DNA from: Sulfurovum sp. FS08-3
Lineage (GTDB): Bacteria; Campylobacterota; Campylobacteria; Campylobacterales; Sulfurovaceae
Direction of reading: 5' to 3'
NCBI GenBank assembly: GCA_000830175.1
Contig: JQIS01000001.1
Location: forward strand, 345,482 to 409,481
Length of the DNA: 64,000 nt
The notes below the pieces were generated by a model, which saw nothing but the letters and a program-made list of their open reading frames with translations, did not search any database and was not told the origin of the DNA. Both the position numbers and the translations under genes were made by a program. The first letter of the stretch is position 1. Every line of letters begins with the position of its first letter. Of the stretch, positions 53,978 to 63,444 are shown piece after piece.

Positions 53978-54427
53978 ATGAAACGAAGTGTGATAGTTAT
54001 ATTTTTTTTAAGCTCTCTTTATGGAGAGTATTACAAGCAAGAGAACAAGGTGATTGAGGTCGCTACAGCCTTTATGTGGCAAGATGAGGCGTATTCTCAA
54101 AGCGAACTCGATGCCTACAGCGGTGGAGACAGCGTCGATAAGGTACAAAACTTTGAGGGGGCTATTGAGTATTGTGAGGCTTTGGTGCTTGATGGATACA
54201 GCGATTGGCGATTGCCAAACTTTACAGAGCTTTATCTATTGGCGGATCGTAACGTAAGCCAACCCTCTATCGATGCAACGTTTGACAATACACCAATAGG
54301 GAAGTACTGGAGTTCAACCACCTCAGCCGACCAATCAACGCAAGGATGGGTTGTAGATTTTTTACACGGCAATTCAGAGTTGCTCGATAAGAGCAGTAGC
54401 GCTTATGTGCGTTGCATACGAAATTAA
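53978..54427 (+). CDS. Secreted DUF1566 domain protein
   Basis: A 149-residue exported protein with signal MKRSVIVIFFLSSLYG. It repeats the DUF1566/Lcl domain seen at the end of the gene before it: AFMWQDEA, SDWRLPNFTEL, KYWSSTTS and AYVRCIRN. AGGAG overlaps the preceding stop region, so it is co-translated. The two domains look like products of a duplication. Confidence 0.85.
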   Translation: MKRSVIVIFFLSSLYGEYYKQENKVIEVATAFMWQDEAYSQSELDAYSGGDSVDKVQNFEGAIEYCEALVLDGYSDWRLPNFTELYLLADRNVSQPSIDATFDNTPIGKYWSSTTSADQSTQGWVVDFLHGNSELLDKSSSAYVRCIRN

Positions 54428-54439
54428 AGGAGAAAAAAG

Positions 54440-55033
54440 ATGAGATTTGTTGTTGTTTTGTTGTTTTTGTTCAATAGTGTATGGGCAGATACGTTGCGTA
54501 ATGAGATACGAGAGGAGTACAATGCTCCCGTAAGCAATATGGAGACTCAAGAGATTAACAGTAATGGGATTAATATCACCTTGCGTTATCCAGCACATGT
54601 CTATGCAGGTGAAACGTTCACGGTTTACGCCTCAATGACCAACAGCATTGATTACGCCACTATGGGAGGTCTCACCTTATCGTTCCCTCAATACAACTCT
54701 ATGGATGCTAATATACTCTCACGACGATTTGATAAGCTCAATGGCTATCTTCCGCCCTCCAAGCTCTACAGTCGTGTCTATAACCGAAACATTCCTATTG
54801 ATTACTATGTGATAGAGGGGTGGGAGAATGAGTGGAGCTACGGTGCTACCAAACACATGAGACTTCAATTCAAAGCCCCCTACAGTATTCCTCAAATTGA
54901 GGTCAATGTACGAGGGGTTTTGATTTTTGGCAGAGGGCGAAACAAACAAGAGGTTGCCGTCCCTATCCATAGCTACCTCAACGATCAACAAGGCTACCCC
55001 GTAACTCAAATTGTTATTAAGGTGTTGCGTTAG
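54440..55033 (+). CDS. Secreted protein of unknown function
   Basis: A 197-residue protein with signal MRFVVVLLFLFNSVWA. The mature part is beta-rich (ITLRYPAHVYAGETFTVYAS) and ends IVIKVLR. It resembles a single immunoglobulin-like or bacterial adhesion-type sandwich domain, but I recognise no family. It follows the DUF1566 gene by 12 bp with AAAGGAG, forming a three-gene exported operon. Confidence 0.65.
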   Translation: MRFVVVLLFLFNSVWADTLRNEIREEYNAPVSNMETQEINSNGINITLRYPAHVYAGETFTVYASMTNSIDYATMGGLTLSFPQYNSMDANILSRRFDKLNGYLPPSKLYSRVYNRNIPIDYYVIEGWENEWSYGATKHMRLQFKAPYSIPQIEVNVRGVLIFGRGRNKQEVAVPIHSYLNDQQGYPVTQIVIKVLR

Positions 55034-55058
55034 AATTTGACCATTCAATATTAAGCTT

Positions 55059-55120
55059 GTCATTGCGAATGAAGTGAAGCAATCTCAAATGTTGTAGATT
55101 GCTTCGTGCCTCGCAATGAC
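55059..55120. repeat. REP hairpin of the GTCATTGCGA family
   Basis: GTCATTGCGA (55059-55068) with TCGCAATGAC (55111-55120), and GAAGCAATCT (55076-55085) with AGATTGCTTC (55096-55105), all perfect. It separates convergent genes and may act as a bidirectional terminator. Confidence 0.9.
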
Positions 55121-55136
55121 CGTCATGACGAAATCT

Positions 55137-56246
55137 CTAAAAAGCGTAACTTAGATGCACATTAAAAGCACTAGGATATTCAATATCGTTGATGGCTATG
55201 GAGGCTTTGAAGTCGTAGAGTTCAATGCCAAGCATCAAAGCACCAAATCGCCCCTCATAGCCCAATGTGTAGTCGATGTTGGCGTTTGAGTGATAGGTTA
55301 GCGACGCAAAAGGTAAGAGAAAGTTTTGATAATACCCAATGCCTAGCGTGGTATCGAATCTATCGTCATGCTTATAGTTGTAGGTGAGTTGATACTTTGC
55401 TTCAAGCTTTTGGGTATGCTCTTCGTAGCGTTCAAATCCGCTAAGAGAGGGTTTGTATTTGACGTAACCATCTTTGTCGTACTCTTTTGTGTTGGATAGA
55501 ATCGAAACCTCTGAGTAGGGAAGCTCATGCCAATAGATAGCTGAAGCAAAATCTTCGATGAGTAGCGTAAAGGTGTGTTGTGCGTGTTGATACTCCAAAC
55601 CCATTTTGAGTGAATACCCGTATCCCAAAGGCTTCTCAACGTCTAACGAGTAGAGTAGATTTTTGTGGTAGTAGTACTCACTATGACCCTCAAAATCATA
55701 GGTTTTGGTATCGACAATATCGGCATAAGCATCGACAAATCCCTCTTGCATTCCAAAGGCTTGAAGCAACGCTACCCCTCCAAAAGCTTTGAAGTTTGGG
55801 TTAATCACAAAAGATTTGGAGAGTACCAGATTGTGCGAAGCCAAACCGTAAACTTTAAGCAAAGCATCGTAACGCTCTCCTAGTGGCAAATCGCTTTTGG
55901 TATTGACAAGTTGCAAAATATCGGTGGTTTGTTTATCGGTTTGGACAAACATCTCATAACGCAACGCATAGCCCAAATACCAATCCCCAATCCCCATACC
56001 TATATCGGCTCGATGGCTAATAATGGCGATATTGCTACCCTCTTTGGGTGAGTAGCCTTTGGCATTCCATGTGTATTGGGCTTCATCTTTGAGGGCTATG
56101 GCATCGTTGGCGTTGCGATATTGAAGTGAGAAGTTGTAATGCTTTTTGTCAAAGTGATTAAAGAGTGAAAGAGGTTGTGCAAAAGCCAAGAGTGGCAACC
56201 AAACCACCCCCCAAAGGATAGGGGGCTTTTTAGTAGAGCGATTCAA
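55137..56246 (-). CDS. Predicted outer-membrane beta-barrel protein
   Basis: A 369-residue exported protein: a signal-like N-terminus (LWGVVWLPLLAFAQP), many amphipathic strands rich in Tyr and Gly (LGYALRYEMF, YSLKMGLEYQHA, YTLGYEGRFGALMLGIELYDF) and a C-terminal Phe (LSYAF), the mark of BAM-inserted barrels. The TTG start overlaps the end of the upstream lipoprotein gene by 17 bp and has no clear ribosome site, so reinitiation is likely. Function is unknown. Confidence 0.7.
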   Translation of the reverse strand: MNRSTKKPPILWGVVWLPLLAFAQPLSLFNHFDKKHYNFSLQYRNANDAIALKDEAQYTWNAKGYSPKEGSNIAIISHRADIGMGIGDWYLGYALRYEMFVQTDKQTTDILQLVNTKSDLPLGERYDALLKVYGLASHNLVLSKSFVINPNFKAFGGVALLQAFGMQEGFVDAYADIVDTKTYDFEGHSEYYYHKNLLYSLDVEKPLGYGYSLKMGLEYQHAQHTFTLLIEDFASAIYWHELPYSEVSILSNTKEYDKDGYVKYKPSLSGFERYEEHTQKLEAKYQLTYNYKHDDRFDTTLGIGYYQNFLLPFASLTYHSNANIDYTLGYEGRFGALMLGIELYDFKASIAINDIEYPSAFNVHLSYAF

Positions 56247-58254
56247 ATGAACCGTCGGTATATTTGACTATCAACACACCTTCTCGATAATCAACAACGC
56301 CTATAAGTGTGCCATCTTTGGTCACGATACTGCCGTTGCCGCCCAGATCACCTGCGATGACCAATCCATTGTGAAGGTTAAAGCTTCCTTTGATACCCAA
56401 ATTGTTGGTCACTACTATAGTGCCGTTGTCTTGTTCTTGCGAGGTGAAGCTTAGCGTTGCGTTGGCTACCATTCCATCGCCTGTATAGTAGATTTTTGCT
56501 TTTTGCGAACCATCTGTGAAGTTTTCAAACTCAAAATTGACAATACTTTCTGCTTGATTGGCTATTTTGATAGTGCCGTTGATGTTGAGTTTGAGCAATG
56601 GGTCATAGTTCTCATCGTCAATAGTAGCTTGTGTCACCAGTTTGACATCTTTCCAATTAGCAATGATTTGTGCATCGATTTTGGTTTGATTTTGGGTATT
56701 GAGAATGTATCCATTGAAGACGATTTGCTCGGGCATATAGCCACCGTTTTCTACGATATTGCTATTGATAGCATAGCTAGGAATATCGATACGGGCATCG
56801 ACTTGATAGTGCTTGATGGTACCGCTAAAGACTACCTCCTCTAGCTTGGCATACTTCCCACCTGAAAGCGTGTTGCTTTGGGTGACCATTTTGGTAACAT
56901 TGAGTATTTGATTATCCTTTTGGAGTACTCCGTTGGTAAGTATGGTTTTGATTAATCCGCTACTATTAATGACGCTTAAATCCCCTTTGAGCGATTGTAT
57001 GCCAATATCATTTATCTCTTTGCTATTGACCACGTCGCTGTATCGATAGGCAGGTAGTGTGCCATCAAATTTGAAGCTCAATTGAGTATAGAGATTGCTC
57101 TCTAGGTAGTTTTGAGGCATATCGGTGGGTACGGTTACGCTCCCTTTGTAGAGATTGTCTTTGCCAAATTGGTAGTTCCATGTAGTAGCCGATGTTTTGG
57201 TGACTTTGATATTCATACCCGCTCCATCGCCGATAATGTCAAAGTTTTCAATTTTGCCCAACTCAATAGCATCGAAAATGACGTTAAGCACCGCACTTTT
57301 GTAGATAGCTGCACTGTCAAATGTGACACCAAATTCATTGACTACTTCGCCAAATCCAGCTAGTTCTACATCTACTGTACCGCTTTTTTGGGCTGTTTCA
57401 TAATCAACAAGTGCCAAAGTAGAAGTTCGCAAATCTTTGAACATTCCTTTTGCGTAGCTAATCGCCTCATCTTCATCAATCGTCCCATCGTTGTTGTTAT
57501 CGGTTGTATCGTCTCCTGTAGAGGGAGTGTAGCTTCCGTCATTTTCGGTTAGGTTGTTGGAGACATTGTTATCTTTGATAGCATCAGAGAGGTCTTTGGT
57601 GGTGTTGCTATCGCCCGCACTTCCATCGCTTACATCTTGGGCGACTTCATCGACAATCTCTTGTACCGTTTTGTTTTGATCATTGGCTACATCAAGAATA
57701 GCGTTGATGATAGAGCCATAGACACCTTCGGAGGGATTGTCATTGATAGGATCTACTCCAAAGATTTCACCAATTTGCGAACGTGCTTCTTCAAACGCCG
57801 CTTGCGTAATTGAACCTAGATTGCTACTAAGTTCCAAGGCACGTTGATAGACCATTTCGGTAAGGGGTGAGATGTTTGCAATGACGGGTGTCGTACGACC
57901 CGATGTGACCCCAAATGAACGCAATCTCGTATTGAGCGGACACACTTTTTGTGTTCCATCAAGAGCCGACATCATAGAGTCTTTGTCGCAAGTGACTTCG
58001 ACAACAACCAATCCCATGTAATCTTTGATAACCAAGTGATAGCTACCGTTTTGATCGCTTCGTGTCGCTGCAAGTTTTGCATTGACGTTGGTGTAGCCTG
58101 TGATGATACCATTGACTATCAAATCATCAACAGCAACTCCTTCCATTGTCGAAGTAATCTCTTCAACTACTCTAGCACTACCGCTTCCGCCGTCGCACGA
58201 GCTTAACAGCGAGATAGCAAAGAGTGAAACGAGTAAAAGTTTAAAATTTTTCAT
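56230..58254 (-). CDS. Large repeat-poor lipoprotein with EF-hand-like motif
   Basis: A 674-residue lipoprotein: signal MKNFKLLLVSLFAISLLSSC (Cys 20). Residues about 40-100 resemble a carboxypeptidase-regulatory-like beta fold (VNGIITGYTNVNAKLAATRSD). Near 253-265 DNNNDGTIDEDEA is a calcium-binding EF-hand-like loop. The C-terminal half is beta-rich with many short strands. It is upstream of a beta-barrel gene that overlaps it, so the two are probably an exported pair at the outer membrane. Function unknown. Confidence 0.65.
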   Translation of the reverse strand: MKNFKLLLVSLFAISLLSSCDGGSGSARVVEEITSTMEGVAVDDLIVNGIITGYTNVNAKLAATRSDQNGSYHLVIKDYMGLVVVEVTCDKDSMMSALDGTQKVCPLNTRLRSFGVTSGRTTPVIANISPLTEMVYQRALELSSNLGSITQAAFEEARSQIGEIFGVDPINDNPSEGVYGSIINAILDVANDQNKTVQEIVDEVAQDVSDGSAGDSNTTKDLSDAIKDNNVSNNLTENDGSYTPSTGDDTTDNNNDGTIDEDEAISYAKGMFKDLRTSTLALVDYETAQKSGTVDVELAGFGEVVNEFGVTFDSAAIYKSAVLNVIFDAIELGKIENFDIIGDGAGMNIKVTKTSATTWNYQFGKDNLYKGSVTVPTDMPQNYLESNLYTQLSFKFDGTLPAYRYSDVVNSKEINDIGIQSLKGDLSVINSSGLIKTILTNGVLQKDNQILNVTKMVTQSNTLSGGKYAKLEEVVFSGTIKHYQVDARIDIPSYAINSNIVENGGYMPEQIVFNGYILNTQNQTKIDAQIIANWKDVKLVTQATIDDENYDPLLKLNINGTIKIANQAESIVNFEFENFTDGSQKAKIYYTGDGMVANATLSFTSQEQDNGTIVVTNNLGIKGSFNLHNGLVIAGDLGGNGSIVTKDGTLIGVVDYREGVLIVKYTDGSFESLY

Positions 58255-58389
58255 ATCCCTAACTCCTAATTTTAATATCTATTAATATTATACAACAAAA
58301 AACTAAATAAATGGTAGAGTTTTTAAGCAAAAGTAGCACAAGAGATTAAAAACTATATTTCAATTTACATTAATACAAAAGAGCGAAGC

Positions 58390-58863
58390 CTATGATTGAG
58401 CCAACTCTTTGAGCTTTGTTTTCACCGCTTCGACGTGTCCTTTGACTTTGACACTACGCCACAACGCCGCAATTTTTCCATCGGGTGAAATGATAAAGGT
58501 GCTTCGTACTACCCCCATGGACTCTTTGCCCATAAATTTTTTGAGTTGCCATACGCCGTAATCTTGACACAGCGACTTGTCTTCATCTGCCAAAAGGGTA
58601 ATCGTGAGAGCTTTTTTGGCGATAAAGTTGCGATGTTTTTGGGGACTATCGGGACTTACACCCAAAACAATAGCATCGAGTGCTTCAAAGGCTTCGAGTT
58701 CATGGCTAAAATCACACGCCTCCGTGGTGCATCCTGGGGTATTGTCTCGTGGGTAGAAATACAAAACTATCCATTTGCCACTAAGGTCTCTTAGGCAAAT
58801 CTCCTCGTGGTCTTGATTGGGTCTGCAAAAAGCGGGGGCATTATCATCAATATGTAACATCAT
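58390..58863 (-). CDS. bcp: Peroxiredoxin, Bcp/PrxQ type
   Basis: A 157-residue thiol peroxidase. VLYFYPRDNTPGCTTEACDF (about 32-51) contains the peroxidatic Cys in PGCT and the resolving Cys five residues later, the PrxQ pattern. Detoxifies hydroperoxides with thioredoxin. Two adjacent ATGs (58863, 58860); the second is better spaced from AGGA. Divergent from mqnC. Confidence 0.93.
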   Translation of the reverse strand: MMLHIDDNAPAFCRPNQDHEEICLRDLSGKWIVLYFYPRDNTPGCTTEACDFSHELEAFEALDAIVLGVSPDSPQKHRNFIAKKALTITLLADEDKSLCQDYGVWQLKKFMGKESMGVVRSTFIISPDGKIAALWRSVKVKGHVEAVKTKLKELAQS

Positions 58864-58927
58864 GGTATCCTGTTTTTAATTTTTTTTGTAGTATAACAAA
58901 ATGAGCTTATAAAAAAAAGGATATAAT

Positions 58928-60004
58928 GTGAGCCAAAACTGCAATAATAGAGATAACAGCATGAGAATGAGCGTAGAAGAGGCGATTGACCTCATCGAAA
59001 ACGGTGACCTAAAAGAGCTAGGAGCGATGGCATTAGCCAAAAAACGAGAGCTTCATCCCCAAAAAATCACAACCTTTGTCGTCGATAGAAATATCAACTA
59101 TACCAATATCTGTTGGGTTGATTGCAAATTTTGTGCCTTTTATCGTCATGAAAAAGATAACGATGCGTATGTATTAAGCTTTGAGGAGATTGATACCAAA
59201 ATTGATGAGCTTTTGGCTATTGGCGGTACGCAAATCCTCTTTCAGGGGGGCGTTCACCCCAAACTTCGCATCGAGTGGTACGAAGATTTGGTAGCCCATA
59301 TCCACACCAAATATCCTCAAATCACCATTCACGGCTTTTCGGCGATTGAGATTGACTATATTGCCCGTATCTCTAAAATCTCGGTCGAAGAGGTATTGAC
59401 AAGGCTTCATCAAAAGGGCTTAGCCTCGATACCTGGAGCGGGAGCGGAGATACTCAACGATAGAGTACGAGACATTATTGCCCCTCGCAAGATTGACAAA
59501 GATATTTGGCTTGATGTTCACCGCAAAGCCCACAAACTAGGCATCAAATCGACGGCTACCATGATGTATGGTACGGTTGAAACCACAGCAGAGATTGTAG
59601 AGCATTGGGATGCAATACGCCAACTTCAAGATGAGACAGGGGGCTTTAGAGCCTATATTATGTGGAGTTTTCAAAGCGATAATACACTCCTCAAACAAGA
59701 GTTCCCCGACATTATGAAACAATCCTCTAACCGCTATTTGCGACTCCTTGCGGTCTCAAGGCTCTTTTTGGATAATTTCAAAAATATTCAAAGCTCATGG
59801 GTGACACAAGGAAGCCTTATTGGGCAAATGGCACTGCTTTTTGGGGCTAATGATTTGGGAAGTACGATGATGGAAGAGAACGTCGTCTCAGCCGCAGGAG
59901 CAAAAAACAGCATGAATCAAGAGGAGATGATACGTCTCATTCAAGATTTGGACGAAAACCCCGCCAAACGCAACACCGCATACGAAATATTGGAGCGTTT
60001 TTGA
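58928..60004 (+). CDS. mqnC: Cyclic dehypoxanthine futalosine synthase MqnC
   Basis: A 358-residue radical SAM enzyme of the futalosine menaquinone pathway. The [4Fe-4S] motif is NICWVDCKFCAF (Cys about 60, 64 and 67), with GGTQILFQGGVHP and GAGAEIL following. The GTG at 58928 has AAAGGA seven bases upstream; a later ATG at 58961 is possible but lacks a site. Its presence fits Campylobacterota, which use this route in place of the classical Men pathway. Confidence 0.95.
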   Translation: MSQNCNNRDNSMRMSVEEAIDLIENGDLKELGAMALAKKRELHPQKITTFVVDRNINYTNICWVDCKFCAFYRHEKDNDAYVLSFEEIDTKIDELLAIGGTQILFQGGVHPKLRIEWYEDLVAHIHTKYPQITIHGFSAIEIDYIARISKISVEEVLTRLHQKGLASIPGAGAEILNDRVRDIIAPRKIDKDIWLDVHRKAHKLGIKSTATMMYGTVETTAEIVEHWDAIRQLQDETGGFRAYIMWSFQSDNTLLKQEFPDIMKQSSNRYLRLLAVSRLFLDNFKNIQSSWVTQGSLIGQMALLFGANDLGSTMMEENVVSAAGAKNSMNQEEMIRLIQDLDENPAKRNTAYEILERF

Positions 60005-60171
60005 GAAATATCATCAAGGATGAGTCTCTTTGGGGAATTTAGTTTGTATTGAGTATGCAAATAGAGACAACAAGCGTGAAAACTCTTTTGCAATGAGTTA
60101 TTAAATGCAAATAGGCTACAATATAGAACTCAATTTTTAATATCAAATAAGTATCTAAGGAGAGTGACGAT

Positions 60172-61470
60172 TTGAAAAAGATACTCGTGCTAATTTTATT
60201 TTTACAAGGATGGTTAATGGGTGCGCAACTCAAACAAATTGAAATCAATGGAGTCAAAGTCGATGTTATTTACGAACAAAGCGATTATATTCCTGCGGTA
60301 TCGATGCAGATTATTTTTCGCCAAAGCGGATTTTTGAATGAAACCAAACTCGGACTCGCCTCTTTTAGTGCCAATATGCTCAATGAAGGAACACACAAAG
60401 AGGGAAGTTTTGCTTTTGCTCAAAAGCTTGACGCTAAGGCGATTACGCTTCATGCCAATAGCGGTGATGAGACTTTTAGTATCGAAATTGAATCGCTCAA
60501 AGAGTATTTTGATGATGCCCTCAAATTGCTAGGAGAGCTACTAAGTGACCCCAACTACACCCAAGAGGCGTATCAAAAGGTACTCAAACAAGCATTGGGA
60601 CGTATTGAGAAAAACAAAACCGATTTTGATTATGTCGCTTCACACCAACTCAAAGCGATGGTTTTTGAAGGTACGCATTTGGCGTATCCCAAGATTGGAA
60701 CCAAGGAGAGTTTGGAGAGTATCACCATCGACGATGTCAAAGGTTTTATTGCCGATGCACTTACATTAAATAATGTCATCGTCGTAGCAGGTGGAGATAT
60801 AAGCTTTGAAGAGCTTAGTGAGCATATCCAAAAGATTTTATCCCCTTTGCCAAAGCGTGATAAAACCTCTCCTCAAAAGCTTGTTATGAAGCCTATCGAG
60901 GAGACCAGAGAGTATTACGAAAAGACCCAACAAGCCTATATCTATTTTGCCGCTCCCTTTGCTATCGATTACAACGCTACCGACCAATACAAAGCCAAAG
61001 TAGCAGCGAGTATTTTGGGTTCGAGTGGATTTGGGAGTCGTATGCTAGAGGAGATTCGTGTCAAAAGAGGACTAGCCTATAGTGCGTATTGTTACTTTGC
61101 CAATCATCGCTACATCAACTACTTCACGGGAGCATTGCAGACCAAAATTGAGTCGCAAAAAGAGGCGATTGATGTTGTCAAAGCGATGGTTGGGGATTTT
61201 GTCGCCAAAGGAGTGACGCAAGAGGAGCTAACCAAAGCCAAAAAATATATTTTAGGTTCTGAACCGCTCAAAAATGAGTCGCTTTCGCAACGCCTCTCCA
61301 AGGCTTTTTATCACTACTACTATGACAAACCTTTGGATTATAGCCAACAAGAGTTGGAGTTGATTGATAAGCTTACCCTTGAGCAGCTCAATAGCTTCAT
61401 CGCCTCACACCCCGAGATTGCCAAGCTAAGTTTTGCTGTAGTCACTGCCAAAGAGGGGAAGAAAAAATAA
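60172..61470 (+). CDS. M16-family peptidase-like protein lacking the zinc motif
   Basis: A 432-residue exported protein with signal MKKILVLILFLQGWLMGA. Two M16 half-domains are visible (for example GLASFSANMLNEGTHKEGSF near 63-82 and SSGFGSRMLEEIRVKRGLAY in the second half). Where catalytic M16 enzymes have HxxEH, it reads SFSAN, so it cannot bind zinc there. Such chains work as the non-catalytic half of a heterodimer or as a scaffold. TTG start after AAGGAG. Located between mqnC and recG, as in relatives. Confidence 0.85.
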   Translation: MKKILVLILFLQGWLMGAQLKQIEINGVKVDVIYEQSDYIPAVSMQIIFRQSGFLNETKLGLASFSANMLNEGTHKEGSFAFAQKLDAKAITLHANSGDETFSIEIESLKEYFDDALKLLGELLSDPNYTQEAYQKVLKQALGRIEKNKTDFDYVASHQLKAMVFEGTHLAYPKIGTKESLESITIDDVKGFIADALTLNNVIVVAGGDISFEELSEHIQKILSPLPKRDKTSPQKLVMKPIEETREYYEKTQQAYIYFAAPFAIDYNATDQYKAKVAASILGSSGFGSRMLEEIRVKRGLAYSAYCYFANHRYINYFTGALQTKIESQKEAIDVVKAMVGDFVAKGVTQEELTKAKKYILGSEPLKNESLSQRLSKAFYHYYYDKPLDYSQQELELIDKLTLEQLNSFIASHPEIAKLSFAVVTAKEGKKK

Positions 61471-61492
61471 TCCAACACCAAAGCCTCTTGCG

Positions 61493-63301
61493 ATGAAATC
61501 TTACGACGATAAAGCACTGTTTATCAAGCTCAAAGCCTCCTCGTTGTTGGATTTGGCACTCACTCTTCCGCTTCGTTACAGTGATAGGCATCTTTCGCAA
61601 ACGCTTGAAGTGGGCAAAATAAGCACACTTGAAGTAGAGGTTCAAGAGGCACATTCACGCAACGGCAGATGGGTTGCTCGCTGTTGGTTGCCTCAGTTTA
61701 AAACGCATCTTCAAGCAATCTTTTTTCGCCCAACCCCCTATCACCTCAACACCTTCAAGCCTCATACGACGCATATTATTCAAGGTAAACTCGAAACCTA
61801 CAACGCTTTTTTGCAAATCTCTCAACCCAAAGTGATTAGCAATCCCGCTACGGTTATCCCCCTTTACAAAAGTGAACTCAAAGCCAATGAGATACGCTAT
61901 TTGATGGAGAAGTATGTGACCTACGAAGCTTTGATGGATGAGGGGTTGGAGTCTATTCATGCCAATCGTCTCCTCTCGTTGCACTATCCTAGCTCTTTGG
62001 AGGGGATTGTGGGGGTGAGAGGCTTTGCATCGCCTATCGTCGAGACGCTTAAATACGTCGAGGCGTATAACCATATCAAAAAACTCTCCAAAAAAAAGCG
62101 AAACTATACACCACTTAGGGCATTGGATGGGGATATTAAGCCTTTTGTGGAAGCCTTGCCCTTTTGCCTCACTCTTGAACAACGTCAAGTCATTGAGCAA
62201 ATACGCAACGATCTCGCCTCATCGACTAGGGCAGCACGGCGCATGATAGTAGGCGATGTAGGGAGCGGTAAAACGATGGTGATTTTGGCAAGTGCGATGG
62301 TAGCGGGGCATAATGGCTCTATCTTGATGGCACCTACGTCGATATTGGCTCAACAAATCTACGAGGAAGCCACCCGTTATCTTCCTACGCTCACAATCGC
62401 TCTTGTCATGCAAGGAGTCAAAGAGTCGCAGGATTTGGCTCAATTTGATTTTATTATCGGTACACACGCATTGCTTTACCGTGACAATTTGCCCAAGGTA
62501 GCTTTGGTAATGGTCGATGAACAGCACCGCTTTGGCTCAAATCAACGCCGATTGCTTGAGGGTATGATGAGCCAAGGCGAGCGTCGTCCTCACTATTTGC
62601 AGTTTTCGGCTACCCCTATCCCTCGTACTCAAGCGATGATAAACTCTACCTTTATCGATGTCTCTTTGATAACAACAACACCTTTTGAAAAGGATATTGC
62701 CACCGTGACTATCTCCAAAGAGCATTTCAAAAAACTTTTGGTTCATATCCAAGAGGAGATAGACCAAAACCATCAAGTTCTTATCGTCTATCCGCTTGTA
62801 CAAGCCAGTGATGCCATTGAGTATCAGTCTCTTGAAGAGAGTTTGGAGTTTTGGCGTAAACGCTTTGAGGGGGTTTACTCAACGCACGGCAAAGACAAAA
62901 ACAAAGAGAGCGTACTTTTGGAGTTTCGAGGACAAGGCAAGATACTGTTGGCAACTACCGTTGTAGAGGTGGGTATTTCGTTGCCAAATCTTACGCTTGT
63001 TGTTATCGTGGGTGCAGAGCGGTTGGGATTGGCGACACTTCATCAGCTTCGGGGCAGGGTAGGGCGAAATGGGCTAAAAAGCTGGTGCTATCTCTACTCC
63101 AACCATCTACCCAATAAGCGTTTGGAAGCCTTTGCACAAACGCTAAGTGGGTTTGATATAGCAAGGCTTGATCTCAAATACCGCAACAGCGGCGATATTT
63201 TGGAGGGCAAAAACCAAAGCGGAGAGCAGTTTGTCTGGTTAGATATTGCCAATGATGAGGAGATAGTCGCCAAAGTACAAAAAAAGTTAAAACTATCTTA
63301 A
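61493..63301 (+). CDS. recG: ATP-dependent DNA helicase RecG
   Basis: A 602-residue branch-migration helicase, shorter than the 690-residue E. coli protein mainly in the wedge domain. N-terminal OB/wedge region 1-220; Walker A GDVGSGKTMV (about 254-263), DEQHRFG (about 342-348), SATPIPRT, motif VI LHQLRGRVGR. Rescues stalled forks. Starts 22 bp after the M16 gene with a weak ribosome site, so it may depend on coupling. Confidence 0.94.
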   Translation: MKSYDDKALFIKLKASSLLDLALTLPLRYSDRHLSQTLEVGKISTLEVEVQEAHSRNGRWVARCWLPQFKTHLQAIFFRPTPYHLNTFKPHTTHIIQGKLETYNAFLQISQPKVISNPATVIPLYKSELKANEIRYLMEKYVTYEALMDEGLESIHANRLLSLHYPSSLEGIVGVRGFASPIVETLKYVEAYNHIKKLSKKKRNYTPLRALDGDIKPFVEALPFCLTLEQRQVIEQIRNDLASSTRAARRMIVGDVGSGKTMVILASAMVAGHNGSILMAPTSILAQQIYEEATRYLPTLTIALVMQGVKESQDLAQFDFIIGTHALLYRDNLPKVALVMVDEQHRFGSNQRRLLEGMMSQGERRPHYLQFSATPIPRTQAMINSTFIDVSLITTTPFEKDIATVTISKEHFKKLLVHIQEEIDQNHQVLIVYPLVQASDAIEYQSLEESLEFWRKRFEGVYSTHGKDKNKESVLLEFRGQGKILLATTVVEVGISLPNLTLVVIVGAERLGLATLHQLRGRVGRNGLKSWCYLYSNHLPNKRLEAFAQTLSGFDIARLDLKYRNSGDILEGKNQSGEQFVWLDIANDEEIVAKVQKKLKLS

Positions 63302-63444
63302 ATAAATTTTTCAAATTAGAAATATTGTTTTAAGTACCAATTAATCCATATCATTGTACAATAAACCAAAATAAAGCGTGGTAATCTATTTGCCCAAATC
63401 AAGCCTACGGGCTATGCAAACAAAACTTTTGAAAGGAATTTATG
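63302..63444. other. Leader of the Ig-repeat gene, weakly structured
   Basis: No ORF. AGCC/GGCT around TACG (about 63413-63424) nested in TTTGC/GCAAA could form a two-stem leader before the gene. It is not a riboswitch class that I recognise. Confidence 0.35.

Noticed and set aside
63302-63444. c-di-GMP (GEMM) riboswitch before the Ig-repeat gene
   Set aside because: An AAGCC...GGGCT segment recalls part of GEMM, but the other conserved blocks are absent.
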